Shown here: piece by piece, positions 45,739 through 54,089 of the stretch
How the letters are laid out: each line of letters opens with the position of its first letter
How positions within the stretch are numbered: position 1 is the stretch's first letter
DNA from: an uncultured Mediterraneibacter sp.
GTDB lineage: Bacteria; Bacillota; Clostridia; Lachnospirales; Lachnospiraceae
DNA length: 64,000 nt
Assembly (NCBI GenBank): GCA_944377745.1
Contig: CALWFV010000008.1
Coordinates: forward strand, 1 to 64,000
Direction: 5' to 3'
The notes under the pieces: model-generated
What the model was told of the DNA's origin: nothing
Database searches by the model: none
Seen by the model: only the letters and a program-made list of their open reading frames with translations
Program-made: the position numbers and the translations under genes

Positions 45739-46578
45739 TCATTCTTCTTTCCACAGCCGCTTCGTGATCTCTCTGAAATCAATCTGCAGTCTGCCCCCGT
45801 AGATCCTGACAGGCACCTTATCCCGAAATGTATACATGGAAATCTCCGGGGCTTCTTCTCCCTCGAACCAGTAACACACTACTTTCTCCCGTTTCCGGTC
45901 AATGATCCAGTATTCCCGTACTCCCGCATCCATATATTTCTGCATTTTGACCCCGTAATCCCGCTTCCGGCTGGATGCGGATACAATCTCGGCGCAGAAA
46001 TCCGGAGCCCCGTAAACTCCTTTTCGCGTGATCCGCTCTTCCCTGCAGACTAGCGCGATATCCGGCTGCACGATCGTTCTGTCATCGCAGTCAAGCTGTA
46101 CGTTCAGAGGCGAAGTCAGCACACGGCATTTTCCCCCGTTCTGGCGGATATAAAACCCGAATTCCAGCATCAGCTCCGTCACCAGTTCCTGATGAGTAAA
46201 GGACGGCGCCTCCAGAAAGATCAGCTTCCCGTCGATCAGTTCCGCATGCACATCCTCAGGAAGCCTGTGATAGTCCTCGGCCGTGTACATCCCCTGTCTT
46301 TTTGTCAGATACCGCGCCTGCTCTTCCCTGACAGCCTCCGGAAGGCTTCCATATAGGGCATCCCCCTTCCGGTCCGGAGACCCCCCCCATTCTTCCTCCG
46401 CGTCTCCGGCGCCGTACAGGACCTTCTCCAACGCGCGGAGCGTATCATATCTGGGGGAGCGGGTCTCCCCGCTTAAGATTTTATTTATCGTTCCTGTCGG
46501 AACGCCGGACAGCCGGGAGAGCTGCTCCGTGGTAAGGCCAAGTTTCTTCTTTCTCTCATTCAGCTTTTCATACAACAT
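45739..46578 (-). CDS. Helix-turn-helix / Uma2-type nuclease fusion protein
   Basis: A 279-residue protein. Residues 1-55 form an Xre-type HTH (LGLTTEQLSRLSGVPTGTIN). Residues about 95-279 match Uma2/DUF820 PD-(D/E)XK proteins: ELIDGKLIFLEAPSFTHQEL, IVQPDIALVCREE (D), GAPDFCAEIVSASSRKRDYG (D and E) and GVREYWIIDRK. Uma2 proteins are putative endonucleases of unknown role. GGGGAGAGG precedes the ATG at 46578, which I prefer to 46635. Fusing a promoter-binding domain to a nuclease suggests sequence-directed action, but this is inference. Confidence 0.8.
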   Translation of the reverse strand: MLYEKLNERKKKLGLTTEQLSRLSGVPTGTINKILSGETRSPRYDTLRALEKVLYGAGDAEEEWGGSPDRKGDALYGSLPEAVREEQARYLTKRQGMYTAEDYHRLPEDVHAELIDGKLIFLEAPSFTHQELVTELMLEFGFYIRQNGGKCRVLTSPLNVQLDCDDRTIVQPDIALVCREERITRKGVYGAPDFCAEIVSASSRKRDYGVKMQKYMDAGVREYWIIDRKREKVVCYWFEGEEAPEISMYTFRDKVPVRIYGGRLQIDFREITKRLWKEE

Positions 46579-46749
46579 AGGACCTCTCCCCTTTCCGTCA
46601 CAGAAACTGAGAAATGCATACCAACTTTTTTTCATTTATATTGTATTTCCATTTTTGATATATGTCAACCGTTTTTACCGTTTTCGGTAAATCCTTATTT
46701 TCATCTATGCAGTTTCCGAGACAGCTCCTATACAGTCATATAACTCCAG

Positions 46750-46758
46750 TGATATAAT
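46750..46758 (+). promoter_or_regulatory. Extended -10 promoter of the lipoprotein gene
   Basis: TGA-TATAAT (46750-46758), an extended -10; no good -35 is seen. The 46579-46813 interval is otherwise AT-rich and empty. Confidence 0.5.
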
Positions 46759-46813
46759 ATAAGCAGTTACTAAACAGCAGAAACGTATCAGCATACAGGA
46801 AAGGAGGAAGTTT

Positions 46814-47608
46814 ATGAAAAGAAAGGTATTACTGGTACTGTTTGTCGTCAGTTGTACGATTCTCCTGCCAGGATGCGATAGACAGGAAACAGAGCAGGCG
46901 CAGGACCAGGAAGCGCAGCAGCCGGCGTGGCTGGAAGATTTTTATACCGCGAGTTATGAATATCGGAAAAGCAATATTATCGGGGAGAACGGCGATGAAG
47001 AGGAGACTCCGATAATAGAAGGAAAAAGGATCAGTTCTCCCTATAAAGAATATATGAAAGTTATCCAGCCGGGAGGTCCGGGGGCGTGGTCGGAAATGTA
47101 TTCTTACGAAAACGGGGGCAAAGCAAGCAATATCATAAAATCCGTTTCCGGAGACTGGGTGAAACAGGAAACAGAAGTGGGACACCCGTATGGATACGGC
47201 GCAGACCTGGAATTTACGAAAACAGGCACCGTGGATTATAATAACATTGTGTGCGATGTATATACAACGGAATATACAGTCGATATAGCAGAAGCAATGA
47301 ATTCATTTGCCGGTACAGAATTAATTACGGAACCGGTTACGGCAGTCGTGCCTCAGGAATATTATGTGAATCCGGATACGAATCAGCTGGTGTGTGTAAT
47401 AACGGATATAACGGACAAAAACAGCAAACAGGCAATGGTGGTATCTATGGCAAATCAGGGTCTCACTTTGGAAGAGGCTGCAGAACAGTGCGATGATAAT
47501 GAGAAATTCAGGGAAAAACTGGAGATTCTTTCTTATGATGATTCCATGACAATTGATATTCCGAACGTGGATATTTTATCTGCAGAAGATCTTATGTCCG
47601 CAGAATAG
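46814..47608 (+). CDS. Putative lipoprotein of unknown function
   Basis: A 264-residue protein with a lipoprotein signal (basic start, hydrophobic core, lipobox LLPGC at about 17-21). The mature part begins with a Gln/Glu-rich linker and continues as a beta-rich acidic domain (YKEYMKVIQPGGPGAWSEMY, VVPQEYYVNPDTNQLVCVIT), resembling LolA/outer-membrane-carrier-like folds seen in clostridial lipoproteins, though I do not recognise a family. AAAGGAGG precedes the ATG. A hairpin (47646-47659 with 47669-47682) follows the stop. It stands alone. Confidence 0.75.
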   Translation: MKRKVLLVLFVVSCTILLPGCDRQETEQAQDQEAQQPAWLEDFYTASYEYRKSNIIGENGDEEETPIIEGKRISSPYKEYMKVIQPGGPGAWSEMYSYENGGKASNIIKSVSGDWVKQETEVGHPYGYGADLEFTKTGTVDYNNIVCDVYTTEYTVDIAEAMNSFAGTELITEPVTAVVPQEYYVNPDTNQLVCVITDITDKNSKQAMVVSMANQGLTLEEAAEQCDDNEKFREKLEILSYDDSMTIDIPNVDILSAEDLMSAE

Positions 47609-47645
47609 CCGCAAGATGTTTCTTGCAAATAGTTTTATGGCTGAA

Positions 47646-47682
47646 CCGCAGGGAACAGGGAGATTCCGCCTGTTCTCTGCGG
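47646..47682. terminator. Hairpin after the lipoprotein gene
   Basis: Arms 47646-47659 and 47669-47682 (CCGCAG...GAACAGG type, one mismatch, 9-base loop) lie between the convergent lipoprotein and ATPase genes. It lacks a clear U-run, so termination is plausible but not certain. Confidence 0.4.
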
Positions 47683-47726
47683 CAGTTCATCCGCATTGCA
47701 GCAAAATATGCACCATTAATCGCCTG

Positions 47727-48956
47727 TTATATCATCCAAATCGGGATAATATAGTTATCGCTGTTTACCGCTGAAAGTGTAGGGCGCATACAGAGAAGAG
47801 CACCCTTTCCCTTTGGGACACTGCCTTTATCTAAAATATCGAATGCCCTGATCAGCTCTTTGCCCGGGTTAACGGAACGCTTCACCTCCAGAGGGTGCAG
47901 CATGCCATCACTTTCAATGATCATATCGATCTCATGCATCTCTTTATCGCGATAGTACCACAAAAGACATTCTTTTGCATTATTCTGGTAGGTCTTCAAA
48001 AGTTCAGATACTACATAGTTTTCAAGGATTGCACCGTTTAAAGCCCCATTTGCCAAAATGTCCGGTGAACTGTATTTTGTAAGATAGGAGACAACTCCTG
48101 TATCAAAAAAATACATCTTAGGAGTTTTTACCGTACGTTTCAGAAGATTGTTAGAGTAAGGGCGCAGATAAAAAATAATATCTGATTTTTCCAAAACCTG
48201 CAGCCAGCGTTTTGCGGTATCGTCAGATACCCCCACATCCTGAGCAATATCGTGAATGTTCAGTAATTGCCCGATACGGCAGGCTGCCGCACGGATAAAG
48301 TCACGAAATATCAGTTTGTCAGTCAAATGGATCAGCTCACTGACGTCTCTGTCAATATAGGTTTGAAGGTAACTGCTGTAGAAAACATCCCGGTCAGAAA
48401 AACGGCCGCTGATCAATCCCGGCATAGAGCCATTCCAGATCCGCTGATAGATTTCCTTCATGTCTGCGGGTGTATGTGTTTTAGCTCGTTCCTTTAGCGC
48501 ATTCAGATCAATTGACAAAGGCGAGGTATTTCCGCTGCCGTAAATTTCATGTTGTGACAGGGATGGCATGTGAAGCAGAGCCACTCTTCCGGCCAGTGAT
48601 TCCTGTGCCAGTTCCATCATACGGAATGCCTGGGAACCTGTAAGCCAGAAGCTTCCGGGCTCAGCACCATTATCAATTTCGATCTTAATGTATGAAAAAA
48701 GCTGAGGAGCATACTGAACTTCATCGATAAGAATCGGACGGTCGTGCAGTTGAAGGAAAAGCGCAGGATCTTTTTGCGCCATAGCCCGCTCTTCAAGATC
48801 GTCCAGCGTGACATAAGTTCTGTTTTCCTGCATCAACTGGCGTAAAACAGTAGTTTTCCCCACCTGTCTTGGACCAGTGATAAGAATAGCTGAATATTCT
48901 TCGGACAATGATAATATTTTTGACTCCAGATCCCTTTTAATATATGTCATATCCAA
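47727..48956 (-). CDS. AAA-family ATPase with DUF4143 (AAA_14 type), second copy
   Basis: A 409-residue protein: Walker A ITGPRQVGKTTVLRQL (about 30-45), Walker B RPILIDEVQYAPQLFSYIK, then the DUF4143 half with an HTH-like segment (NIHDIAQDVGVSDDTAKRWL) and GAILENYVVSELLKTY, ending in a PD-(D/E)XK-like patch YYRDKEMHEIDMIIESDGMLHPLEVKRSV split across D and E-x-K. Distinct from the copy at 18589-19875. A good promoter lies just upstream. Role unknown. Confidence 0.85.
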   Translation of the reverse strand: MDMTYIKRDLESKILSLSEEYSAILITGPRQVGKTTVLRQLMQENRTYVTLDDLEERAMAQKDPALFLQLHDRPILIDEVQYAPQLFSYIKIEIDNGAEPGSFWLTGSQAFRMMELAQESLAGRVALLHMPSLSQHEIYGSGNTSPLSIDLNALKERAKTHTPADMKEIYQRIWNGSMPGLISGRFSDRDVFYSSYLQTYIDRDVSELIHLTDKLIFRDFIRAAACRIGQLLNIHDIAQDVGVSDDTAKRWLQVLEKSDIIFYLRPYSNNLLKRTVKTPKMYFFDTGVVSYLTKYSSPDILANGALNGAILENYVVSELLKTYQNNAKECLLWYYRDKEMHEIDMIIESDGMLHPLEVKRSVNPGKELIRAFDILDKGSVPKGKGALLCMRPTLSAVNSDNYIIPIWMI

Positions 48957-48985
48957 ACCTCCTGGCTAAAATACGATTTTATCTT

Positions 48986-49015
48986 ATTATAGTCTGATAG
49001 CAAAAAAAAAGTCAA
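48986..49015 (-). promoter_or_regulatory. Promoter of the second DUF4143 ATPase gene
   Basis: On the minus strand TTGACT (49010-49015), an 18-base spacer beginning with a T-run, and TATAAT (48986-48991). Confidence 0.6.
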
Positions 49016-49026
49016 GACCACAATAG

Positions 49027-49086
49027 AAAGACGCTCCTGGAAGATTTCGGTCCAACCCACATATCTCTACAGGAGCGTCTTTTTTA
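49027..49086. terminator. Strong hairpin terminator, bidirectional
   Basis: A perfect 13-base stem (49027-49039 with 49071-49083; core GACGCTCCTG) with a 30-base loop; the plus strand continues in TTTTTATTTT. It sits where a leftward transcript from the ABC gene region or the small ORF at 49142-49276 would end. Confidence 0.7.
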
Positions 49087-49141
49087 TTTTCAGAAAAACT
49101 CAGCATTTCCGGCCGGCTTTATGTATCCGTCTGTCCTATGT

Positions 49142-49276
49142 TCATGCATGGACGACCGAATACGGTTTTCTCTTAAACACTTCCTTCGCCCTGGAATCCA
49201 CCTTTGCCTCCATCCCGGAATAGCTCCTCGCCAGATCCAGTTTGATGTGTTTTATCTTTCTTCTTTCTTTTCTCAT
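49142..49276 (-). CDS. Small basic protein candidate (44 residues)
   Basis: ATG at 49276 is preceded by GAGGTG nine bases upstream; the frame reads MRKERRKIKHIKLDLARSYS, then GMEAKVDSRAKEVFKRKPYS and VVHA before TGA at 49142-49144. It is strongly basic and followed by the terminator at 49027-49086. Codon use looks coding-like and the ribosome site is good, but no family is recognised and it could be a relic. It is the only gene-like content of the 49084-49401 gap. Confidence 0.4.
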   Translation of the reverse strand: MRKERRKIKHIKLDLARSYSGMEAKVDSRAKEVFKRKPYSVVHA

Positions 49277-49401
49277 ACTTCTGTACACCTCATCTCGTTT
49301 TCAGAATTTTCAGTTTCATTAAAGATAATGTAGCACAAAAGTATGGTGATTCTGTTAGCAGTATATTAAATTCAGGTAAGATAGATACTAAGACATTCCT
49401 C

Positions 49402-52400
49402 TTACTCCGTCCTCAATGCGGTCACAGGATCACTCTTCGCTGCCTTCCTGGACGGGATGATTCCTCCGATCAGGGTCAGCACCACGCTCAGGGCGATCAA
49501 GATGATCGCCGGGACAACCGGAAGGACCGCGCTCACATCATCTGTTCCTGCCAGGTGATGGATCAGCGCATTTCCGGGGATCAGAAGGAGCAGCGAGAGC
49601 CCGATCCCGATCAGCCCCGCGCACAGACCGATGATAAAGGTCTCCGCATTAAACACCTGTGAGATATTTCCCTTGGAGGCTCCGATGGCACGGAGGATAC
49701 CGATCTCCTTCTTCCTCTCCAGCACGCTGATATAGGTGATGACTCCGATCATGATGGAAGACACCACCAGGGAGATCGCCACAAATGCGATCAGCACGTA
49801 ACTGATGATATCAATGATATCTGTGACAGAGGACATCAGTGTTCCCACCACATCCGTGTACGTGATCACCTGCTCGTCTTTTCCTTCCGCCTCCATCCGG
49901 CTGTTGTAATCATCCAGGATATTCACCACATATTCCTTGCTCTCGAAATCGATGGGGTAGATATCGATCCCGCTCGGCACATCGAAGTCCACATATCCCA
50001 GTGTCCTGAGGTTGTTCTCATAGGTCGCGTTCTCGGCGGAACTCATGGACATCATAAGTTCTGTCAGGTCGTCCGCGTCCATATTCATGGTAAACGCCGC
50101 CGCAAACATGTTGGAATCAATGCTCATGGCGTCTTCCAGATTCTGGCCGAGCTGCGTCATGGCGGTTCCCATTGTGTCCTCCAGCCCTGTGCTGATCTGC
50201 GCCATCACCTGAGTCATCGCCGCAGTGATCTGGGTCTCCAGATTCTGCGCCATTTCCCCGGTAAAGGAAGACATCATACCGCCCACATACCCCTGTATGG
50301 AGGAGGAGATCTGCTCTTCCAGATTTCCTGTATCTACCATGCTTGAGATCCCGGAGGAAAGTTTCTGTTTCGCATCGTCCGTTCCCAGATAGCTGATGAA
50401 ATGTTCGCCCATCCTGGACGGATCCGGCAGCCCGTTGGCCACCGCATATCCCTGATATCCGGAAGCGATGTCCGATGCCAGCTTTGAAAGCTGCTCATCT
50501 GTGATCGTAAAATCACTGTTCGCCTGGATCAGCTCACCCCCCCAGCGGTTCAGGATTGCCTGAGCGTCCGGGGTCTGAAGGTATTCCAGAAGATAGTCAT
50601 CAAAGAGGTCCGGATCTGTATAGCCGTTTGCCTGGGCGTACTGCTGATAACCTTCCAGGATTTCTGTAAACATGGCGCGGATCTGGTCCGTGGACACCTG
50701 GATCCCGCCGTTCGCCTCCACAATGGAAAGGATGTTCTCTGTCAGGATGGACCTTGCCTCCGACGTCTGCAGATAGCTCAGAAGATCCTGCCCCAGATTG
50801 GAGTAATCCGCCTCCGGATGCTCCGAAGCGTACTGCTGGTACCCCTCCATGAGTCCGGACACCAGAGTGTTCACGTCGTCCGCCGAGGCGGTGATCTCGA
50901 TGCTGTCCATCATGTCGCTCAGGCTCAGTTCCGGCATTTCCGGAAGGTCCAGGCTGATCCCGCTCAGATCGATCATATTGGACAGATCCATTGTAGTTCC
51001 GTCGGCATTTGACAGGTTTGACAGGTCGAATGCTCCGTCAAGCCCGTCGGTCAGCCCGTCTGAATTAAAGGAGAATGCCTCCTGAAGTTTATCGGCGTCG
51101 ATAGAGAACATGGAATCCGTGTCAAATCCGGTGGGATCACTGCTCTCGCCGAATTTTTCTCCGGTAAATACATTGATGTCTCTGTTCTCAAGCTGTTTCC
51201 GGACGATCTCGCTGTCCTCCGCCTCTTCCGCCACATATCTCGTAAGGGAGGCCGGATATCCGATTCCTGCGTTGAGCATGAGTCCGTTGGCGTCCTCAGA
51301 GGGCTGTACGATCCCTACGATGGTGAGGTCCTCACCGTTTTCCACCAGGTTCTCCATATATTCCGTGTCATCCGTCTTGTCGCGCCAGATCTCGTATTCA
51401 CTGTCGTACACAAAGCAGTCGGAACTGTTCACCAGTTTGAAGGTGATCCCCAGGATATCATCATAGGAATAGTCGCTGATATCTGTCGGAGTATCCACAT
51501 CCTCCTCGTCGATAAACTGCTGGATCATCTCATCCAGTTCCAGCGAATCCCTCAGACCCATGGTATACAGCATAAAATCGCTGATCCCGCCGCCGGATGT
51601 GAGCACCAGGACACATTCGTTATAATTTTCCGGCCACCGCCCCGCCTTCACATCATACTGTCCCTCATAGAGGTCCGTATCTTCCGGCATCTCGTAAAAT
51701 ACATCTGTACTCATCATAGAGGACATGATGCTATTGGAACTTGTGGAGGATCCCAGTCCCAGGGCGCTGAAAGACGTATCCGGATTCACCTGCCGGATAT
51801 CTCCGTCCTCTTCCTGACGGTAAATCTGGGGGACTACATCATACGAGTACTCAATGGCGTTCGTGTATTGTTCGATCCCGCTCTCCCCGCTGTCCAGATA
51901 AGCCTTCAGGGATTCCAGGTCATTGGAGTCCATAGTGGAGAACATGCTGGAAATCATATCGATCACATGCACGTCTCCCTCTTCCCCGTTTTCTCCCTCT
52001 CCGTCCGTTCCGCTTCCCATCATAGACGAGAAGTCAAATCCGGTGCTCTGGATCTGGAGCGGATACTCCGAGAGCGTCTCCTCTTCCACCTGTTGGATAT
52101 AATCGTTTACCCCGGTGGACAGCGACAGGATCAGGGCGATGCCGATGATCCCGATGGAGCCCGCAAACGAAGTGAGCAGTGTCCGCGCCTTTTTCGTCCT
52201 CAGGTTGTTAAAGCTCAGGGAAAGAGCCGTCAGGAAAGACATGGAGGATTTTCCCATGTTTTTATGCCGGGGCGGTTCCTGTGCTCCCTCTTCTATTATA
52301 TACGGGTCGGAATCCGCACGGATCTTCCCGTCACGGAGACGCACGATACGGGTCGCATACTGCTCCGCCAGTTCCGGGTTGTGGGTAACCATCACAACCA

Positions 52401-52974
52401 GACGGTTCTTCGCCACATCCCGCAACAGGTCCATGACCTGCACACTGGTGTCGCTGTCCAGGGCGCCCGTAGGCTCGTCGGCGAGAAGGATATCCGGGTC
52501 GTTGACAAGGGCGCGGGCGATCGCCACCCTCTGCATCTGACCGCCGGACATCTGGTTCGGTTTCTTGTGGAGCTGTTCCCCCAGTCCCACCTCCTCCAGG
52601 GCCTTCACCGCCCGTTCCCGGCGCTCCGCCTTGCCGACCCCCGAGATCGTCAGGGCAAGTTCCACGTTGGAAAGCACAGTCTGATGAGGGATCAGGTTAT
52701 AACTCTGGAACACAAACCCGATCGTATGGTTCCGATAGGAATCCCAGTCCCTGTCTTTATATTGTTTTGTAGAGATCCCGTTAATGATCAAATCGCCGCT
52801 GTCATAGCGGTCCAGACCACCGATGATATTCAGGAGTGTGGTCTTTCCCGACCCGCTGGGGCCCAGGATCGCGACAAATTCGTTATCCCTGAGGTTCAGG
52901 CTCACGTCGTCGAGAGCCTTCTGCACCAGCTTTCCGGTCGTGTACTCCTTGCGGATGTGTTGGATCTGAAGCAT
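49402..52974 (-). CDS. MacB-like ABC transporter, fused ATPase and FtsX-type permease, with very large extracellular domain
   Basis: A 1190-residue protein. Residues 1-230: ATPase with Walker A LGPSGSGKTTLLNI, signature MSGGQMQRVAIARAL, Walker B ILLADEPTGALD. About 260-290: first transmembrane helix. About 290-1060: extracellular domain, acidic and Ser/Gln-rich, containing three repeats of roughly 64 residues (about 705-880). About 1070-1180: three helices of the FtsX permease with the VLERKKEIGILRAIGASKGN motif. MacB-type proteins act as mechanotransmitters rather than pore transporters, exporting or extracting peptides or lipoproteins. Substrate unknown. AAAGGAAG precedes the ATG; its promoter is separate from the upstream MerR gene. 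Confidence 0.88.
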   Translation of the reverse strand: MLQIQHIRKEYTTGKLVQKALDDVSLNLRDNEFVAILGPSGSGKTTLLNIIGGLDRYDSGDLIINGISTKQYKDRDWDSYRNHTIGFVFQSYNLIPHQTVLSNVELALTISGVGKAERRERAVKALEEVGLGEQLHKKPNQMSGGQMQRVAIARALVNDPDILLADEPTGALDSDTSVQVMDLLRDVAKNRLVVMVTHNPELAEQYATRIVRLRDGKIRADSDPYIIEEGAQEPPRHKNMGKSSMSFLTALSLSFNNLRTKKARTLLTSFAGSIGIIGIALILSLSTGVNDYIQQVEEETLSEYPLQIQSTGFDFSSMMGSGTDGEGENGEEGDVHVIDMISSMFSTMDSNDLESLKAYLDSGESGIEQYTNAIEYSYDVVPQIYRQEEDGDIRQVNPDTSFSALGLGSSTSSNSIMSSMMSTDVFYEMPEDTDLYEGQYDVKAGRWPENYNECVLVLTSGGGISDFMLYTMGLRDSLELDEMIQQFIDEEDVDTPTDISDYSYDDILGITFKLVNSSDCFVYDSEYEIWRDKTDDTEYMENLVENGEDLTIVGIVQPSEDANGLMLNAGIGYPASLTRYVAEEAEDSEIVRKQLENRDINVFTGEKFGESSDPTGFDTDSMFSIDADKLQEAFSFNSDGLTDGLDGAFDLSNLSNADGTTMDLSNMIDLSGISLDLPEMPELSLSDMMDSIEITASADDVNTLVSGLMEGYQQYASEHPEADYSNLGQDLLSYLQTSEARSILTENILSIVEANGGIQVSTDQIRAMFTEILEGYQQYAQANGYTDPDLFDDYLLEYLQTPDAQAILNRWGGELIQANSDFTITDEQLSKLASDIASGYQGYAVANGLPDPSRMGEHFISYLGTDDAKQKLSSGISSMVDTGNLEEQISSSIQGYVGGMMSSFTGEMAQNLETQITAAMTQVMAQISTGLEDTMGTAMTQLGQNLEDAMSIDSNMFAAAFTMNMDADDLTELMMSMSSAENATYENNLRTLGYVDFDVPSGIDIYPIDFESKEYVVNILDDYNSRMEAEGKDEQVITYTDVVGTLMSSVTDIIDIISYVLIAFVAISLVVSSIMIGVITYISVLERKKEIGILRAIGASKGNISQVFNAETFIIGLCAGLIGIGLSLLLLIPGNALIHHLAGTDDVSAVLPVVPAIILIALSVVLTLIGGIIPSRKAAKSDPVTALRTE

Positions 52975-53065
52975 TGATGTCTTTCTTCCTTTCTGTTATC
53001 TGACGCGCATCATACTGAAAAGCGCCGCAGTTTATACTACAGTCCCCCCAAAATAACACAAGCAA

Positions 53066-53094
53066 TTATATACAATTTGAAAGCGGTTATCAAC
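53066..53094 (-). promoter_or_regulatory. Promoter of the MacB-like gene
   Basis: On the minus strand TTGATA (53089-53094), 17 bases and TATAAT (53066-53071). The -35 lies inside GGTT-ATC-AACC next to AACCGGTT, a possible operator. Confidence 0.65.
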
Positions 53095-53159
53095 CGGTTA
53101 GGCTGTGAATTTTCCGGATTTAGACATATCCATGAAAATGTAAACCACTGTTTCCGGCT

Positions 53160-53963
53160 TCACTGCAGCAGGATCTGGATCTCTGTCAGGAACTCCTCCT
53201 CACGGATGGTATCCCGGTTGTCGATCCAGTATATCTCAAAAGGTGTACCTGCCGCGGCAAGCCCTTCCCGCCGGACGTATTCCTGCAGGTCCCTCACCCT
53301 TTCTCCGTTCTGGTTATAGCCGCCCCGATAGCAGAGAGAGGCATAGATCCCCTCTGGAAGGACAAAATCAGCCTCGTCTCCCGGATCCTCCATGACGAAA
53401 AAAACGGATTTATAGCTGTTGGCGATCCCCCGCTCCATGTCATCCATGGCAAAAAAGGCTCCGATCGTCTGTGTACCCAGGTCCTGTATCCGGTCCTCGT
53501 ATTTTTTCTGCAGTTTCCGGATGACAAAGTCCATCTCCTCATCCCGGGTAATGTACTGCTCAATGCGCACGCAACGTCTCCTGGCCATCTTTTTTAAGAC
53601 CGGTATCCCGTCTTCAGTCATCCTCGCGCTACTCAGTGAGGCAATCCTTTTCCCGATCAGAGCTTTCCTCCTCGCGATCTCCTCCATCTGCGCATCCAAC
53701 AGTTCCCGCTCCTCCCTCAGAAGAGACAGGGTATTGTCCACACACTGCCCGCCCAGAAACTCTTTGATCTGCGCCATCGAAAAATCCAGCTTCCTCAGGT
53801 CACGGATCACAGTCAGCTTATACATATCCTTCAGGTCATAGAGTCGGTAACCGTTTGTATCCCGCCGGGGTTTCAGTATCTCCAGTTTTTCATAATACCG
53901 GAGAGAGTCCACTCCGATCCCATACAATTTTGAAATCTCGTTGATCTTATAATAATCTTTCAT
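53160..53963 (-). CDS. MerR family regulator with GyrI-like effector domain (BmrR/TipA type)
   Basis: A 267-residue protein. N-terminal MerR domain YKINEISKLYGIGVDSLRYY with YEKLEILKPRRDTNGYRLYD; then a long dimer helix; C-terminal domain from about 165 (TIGAFFAMDDMERG, PEGIYASLCYRGGYNQNGER, FEIYWIDNRD) like GyrI/TipAS drug-binding folds. Upstream frame is open to 54089, but the family's start (MKDYYKIN) is the ATG at 53963; the ribosome site there (AGAAGAGAAG) is weak. Divergent from the YitT-like gene, whose promoter has the classic MerR 19-base spacer and palindrome. Confidence 0.87.
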   Translation of the reverse strand: MKDYYKINEISKLYGIGVDSLRYYEKLEILKPRRDTNGYRLYDLKDMYKLTVIRDLRKLDFSMAQIKEFLGGQCVDNTLSLLREERELLDAQMEEIARRKALIGKRIASLSSARMTEDGIPVLKKMARRRCVRIEQYITRDEEMDFVIRKLQKKYEDRIQDLGTQTIGAFFAMDDMERGIANSYKSVFFVMEDPGDEADFVLPEGIYASLCYRGGYNQNGERVRDLQEYVRREGLAAAGTPFEIYWIDNRDTIREEEFLTEIQILLQ

Positions 53964-53974
53964 TGCTTCTCTTC

Positions 53975-53994
53975 TTACAGTGTGTGAACTGTAA
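53975..53994. promoter_or_regulatory. Palindrome upstream of the MerR gene
   Basis: TTACAGT (53975-53981), six bases, ACTGTAA (53988-53994): a perfect inverted repeat 12 bases before the MerR start, possibly for autoregulation. Confidence 0.4.
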
Positions 53995-54034
53995 TCTTCC
54001 TCCTCAGTTACAATTACTATTTTGCTCACAGCTC

Positions 54035-54065
54035 TTGACTCTGGTATTGTACCAGGGTTTAGGAT
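54035..54065 (+). promoter_or_regulatory. MerR-type promoter with operator in a 19-bp spacer, for the YitT-like gene
   Basis: TTGACT (54035-54040), 19 bases and TAGGAT (54060-54065). The spacer holds the perfect palindrome CTGGTA-TTG-TACCAG (54041-54055). An overlong spacer with a centred dyad is the signature of MerR-activated promoters, which the regulator untwists. Confidence 0.75.
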
Positions 54066-54089
54066 AGTAAGTAAAGAGGAGGAAATCAA

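Noticed and set aside
49121..49333. 70-codon plus-strand frame in the 49-kb gap
   Set aside because: No ribosome site; the opposite-strand 44-codon frame has one and a terminator.
52983..53160. Possible single operon of MerR and MacB-like genes
   Set aside because: A strong separate promoter (TTGATA-17-TATAAT) sits between them, so read-through is not required.
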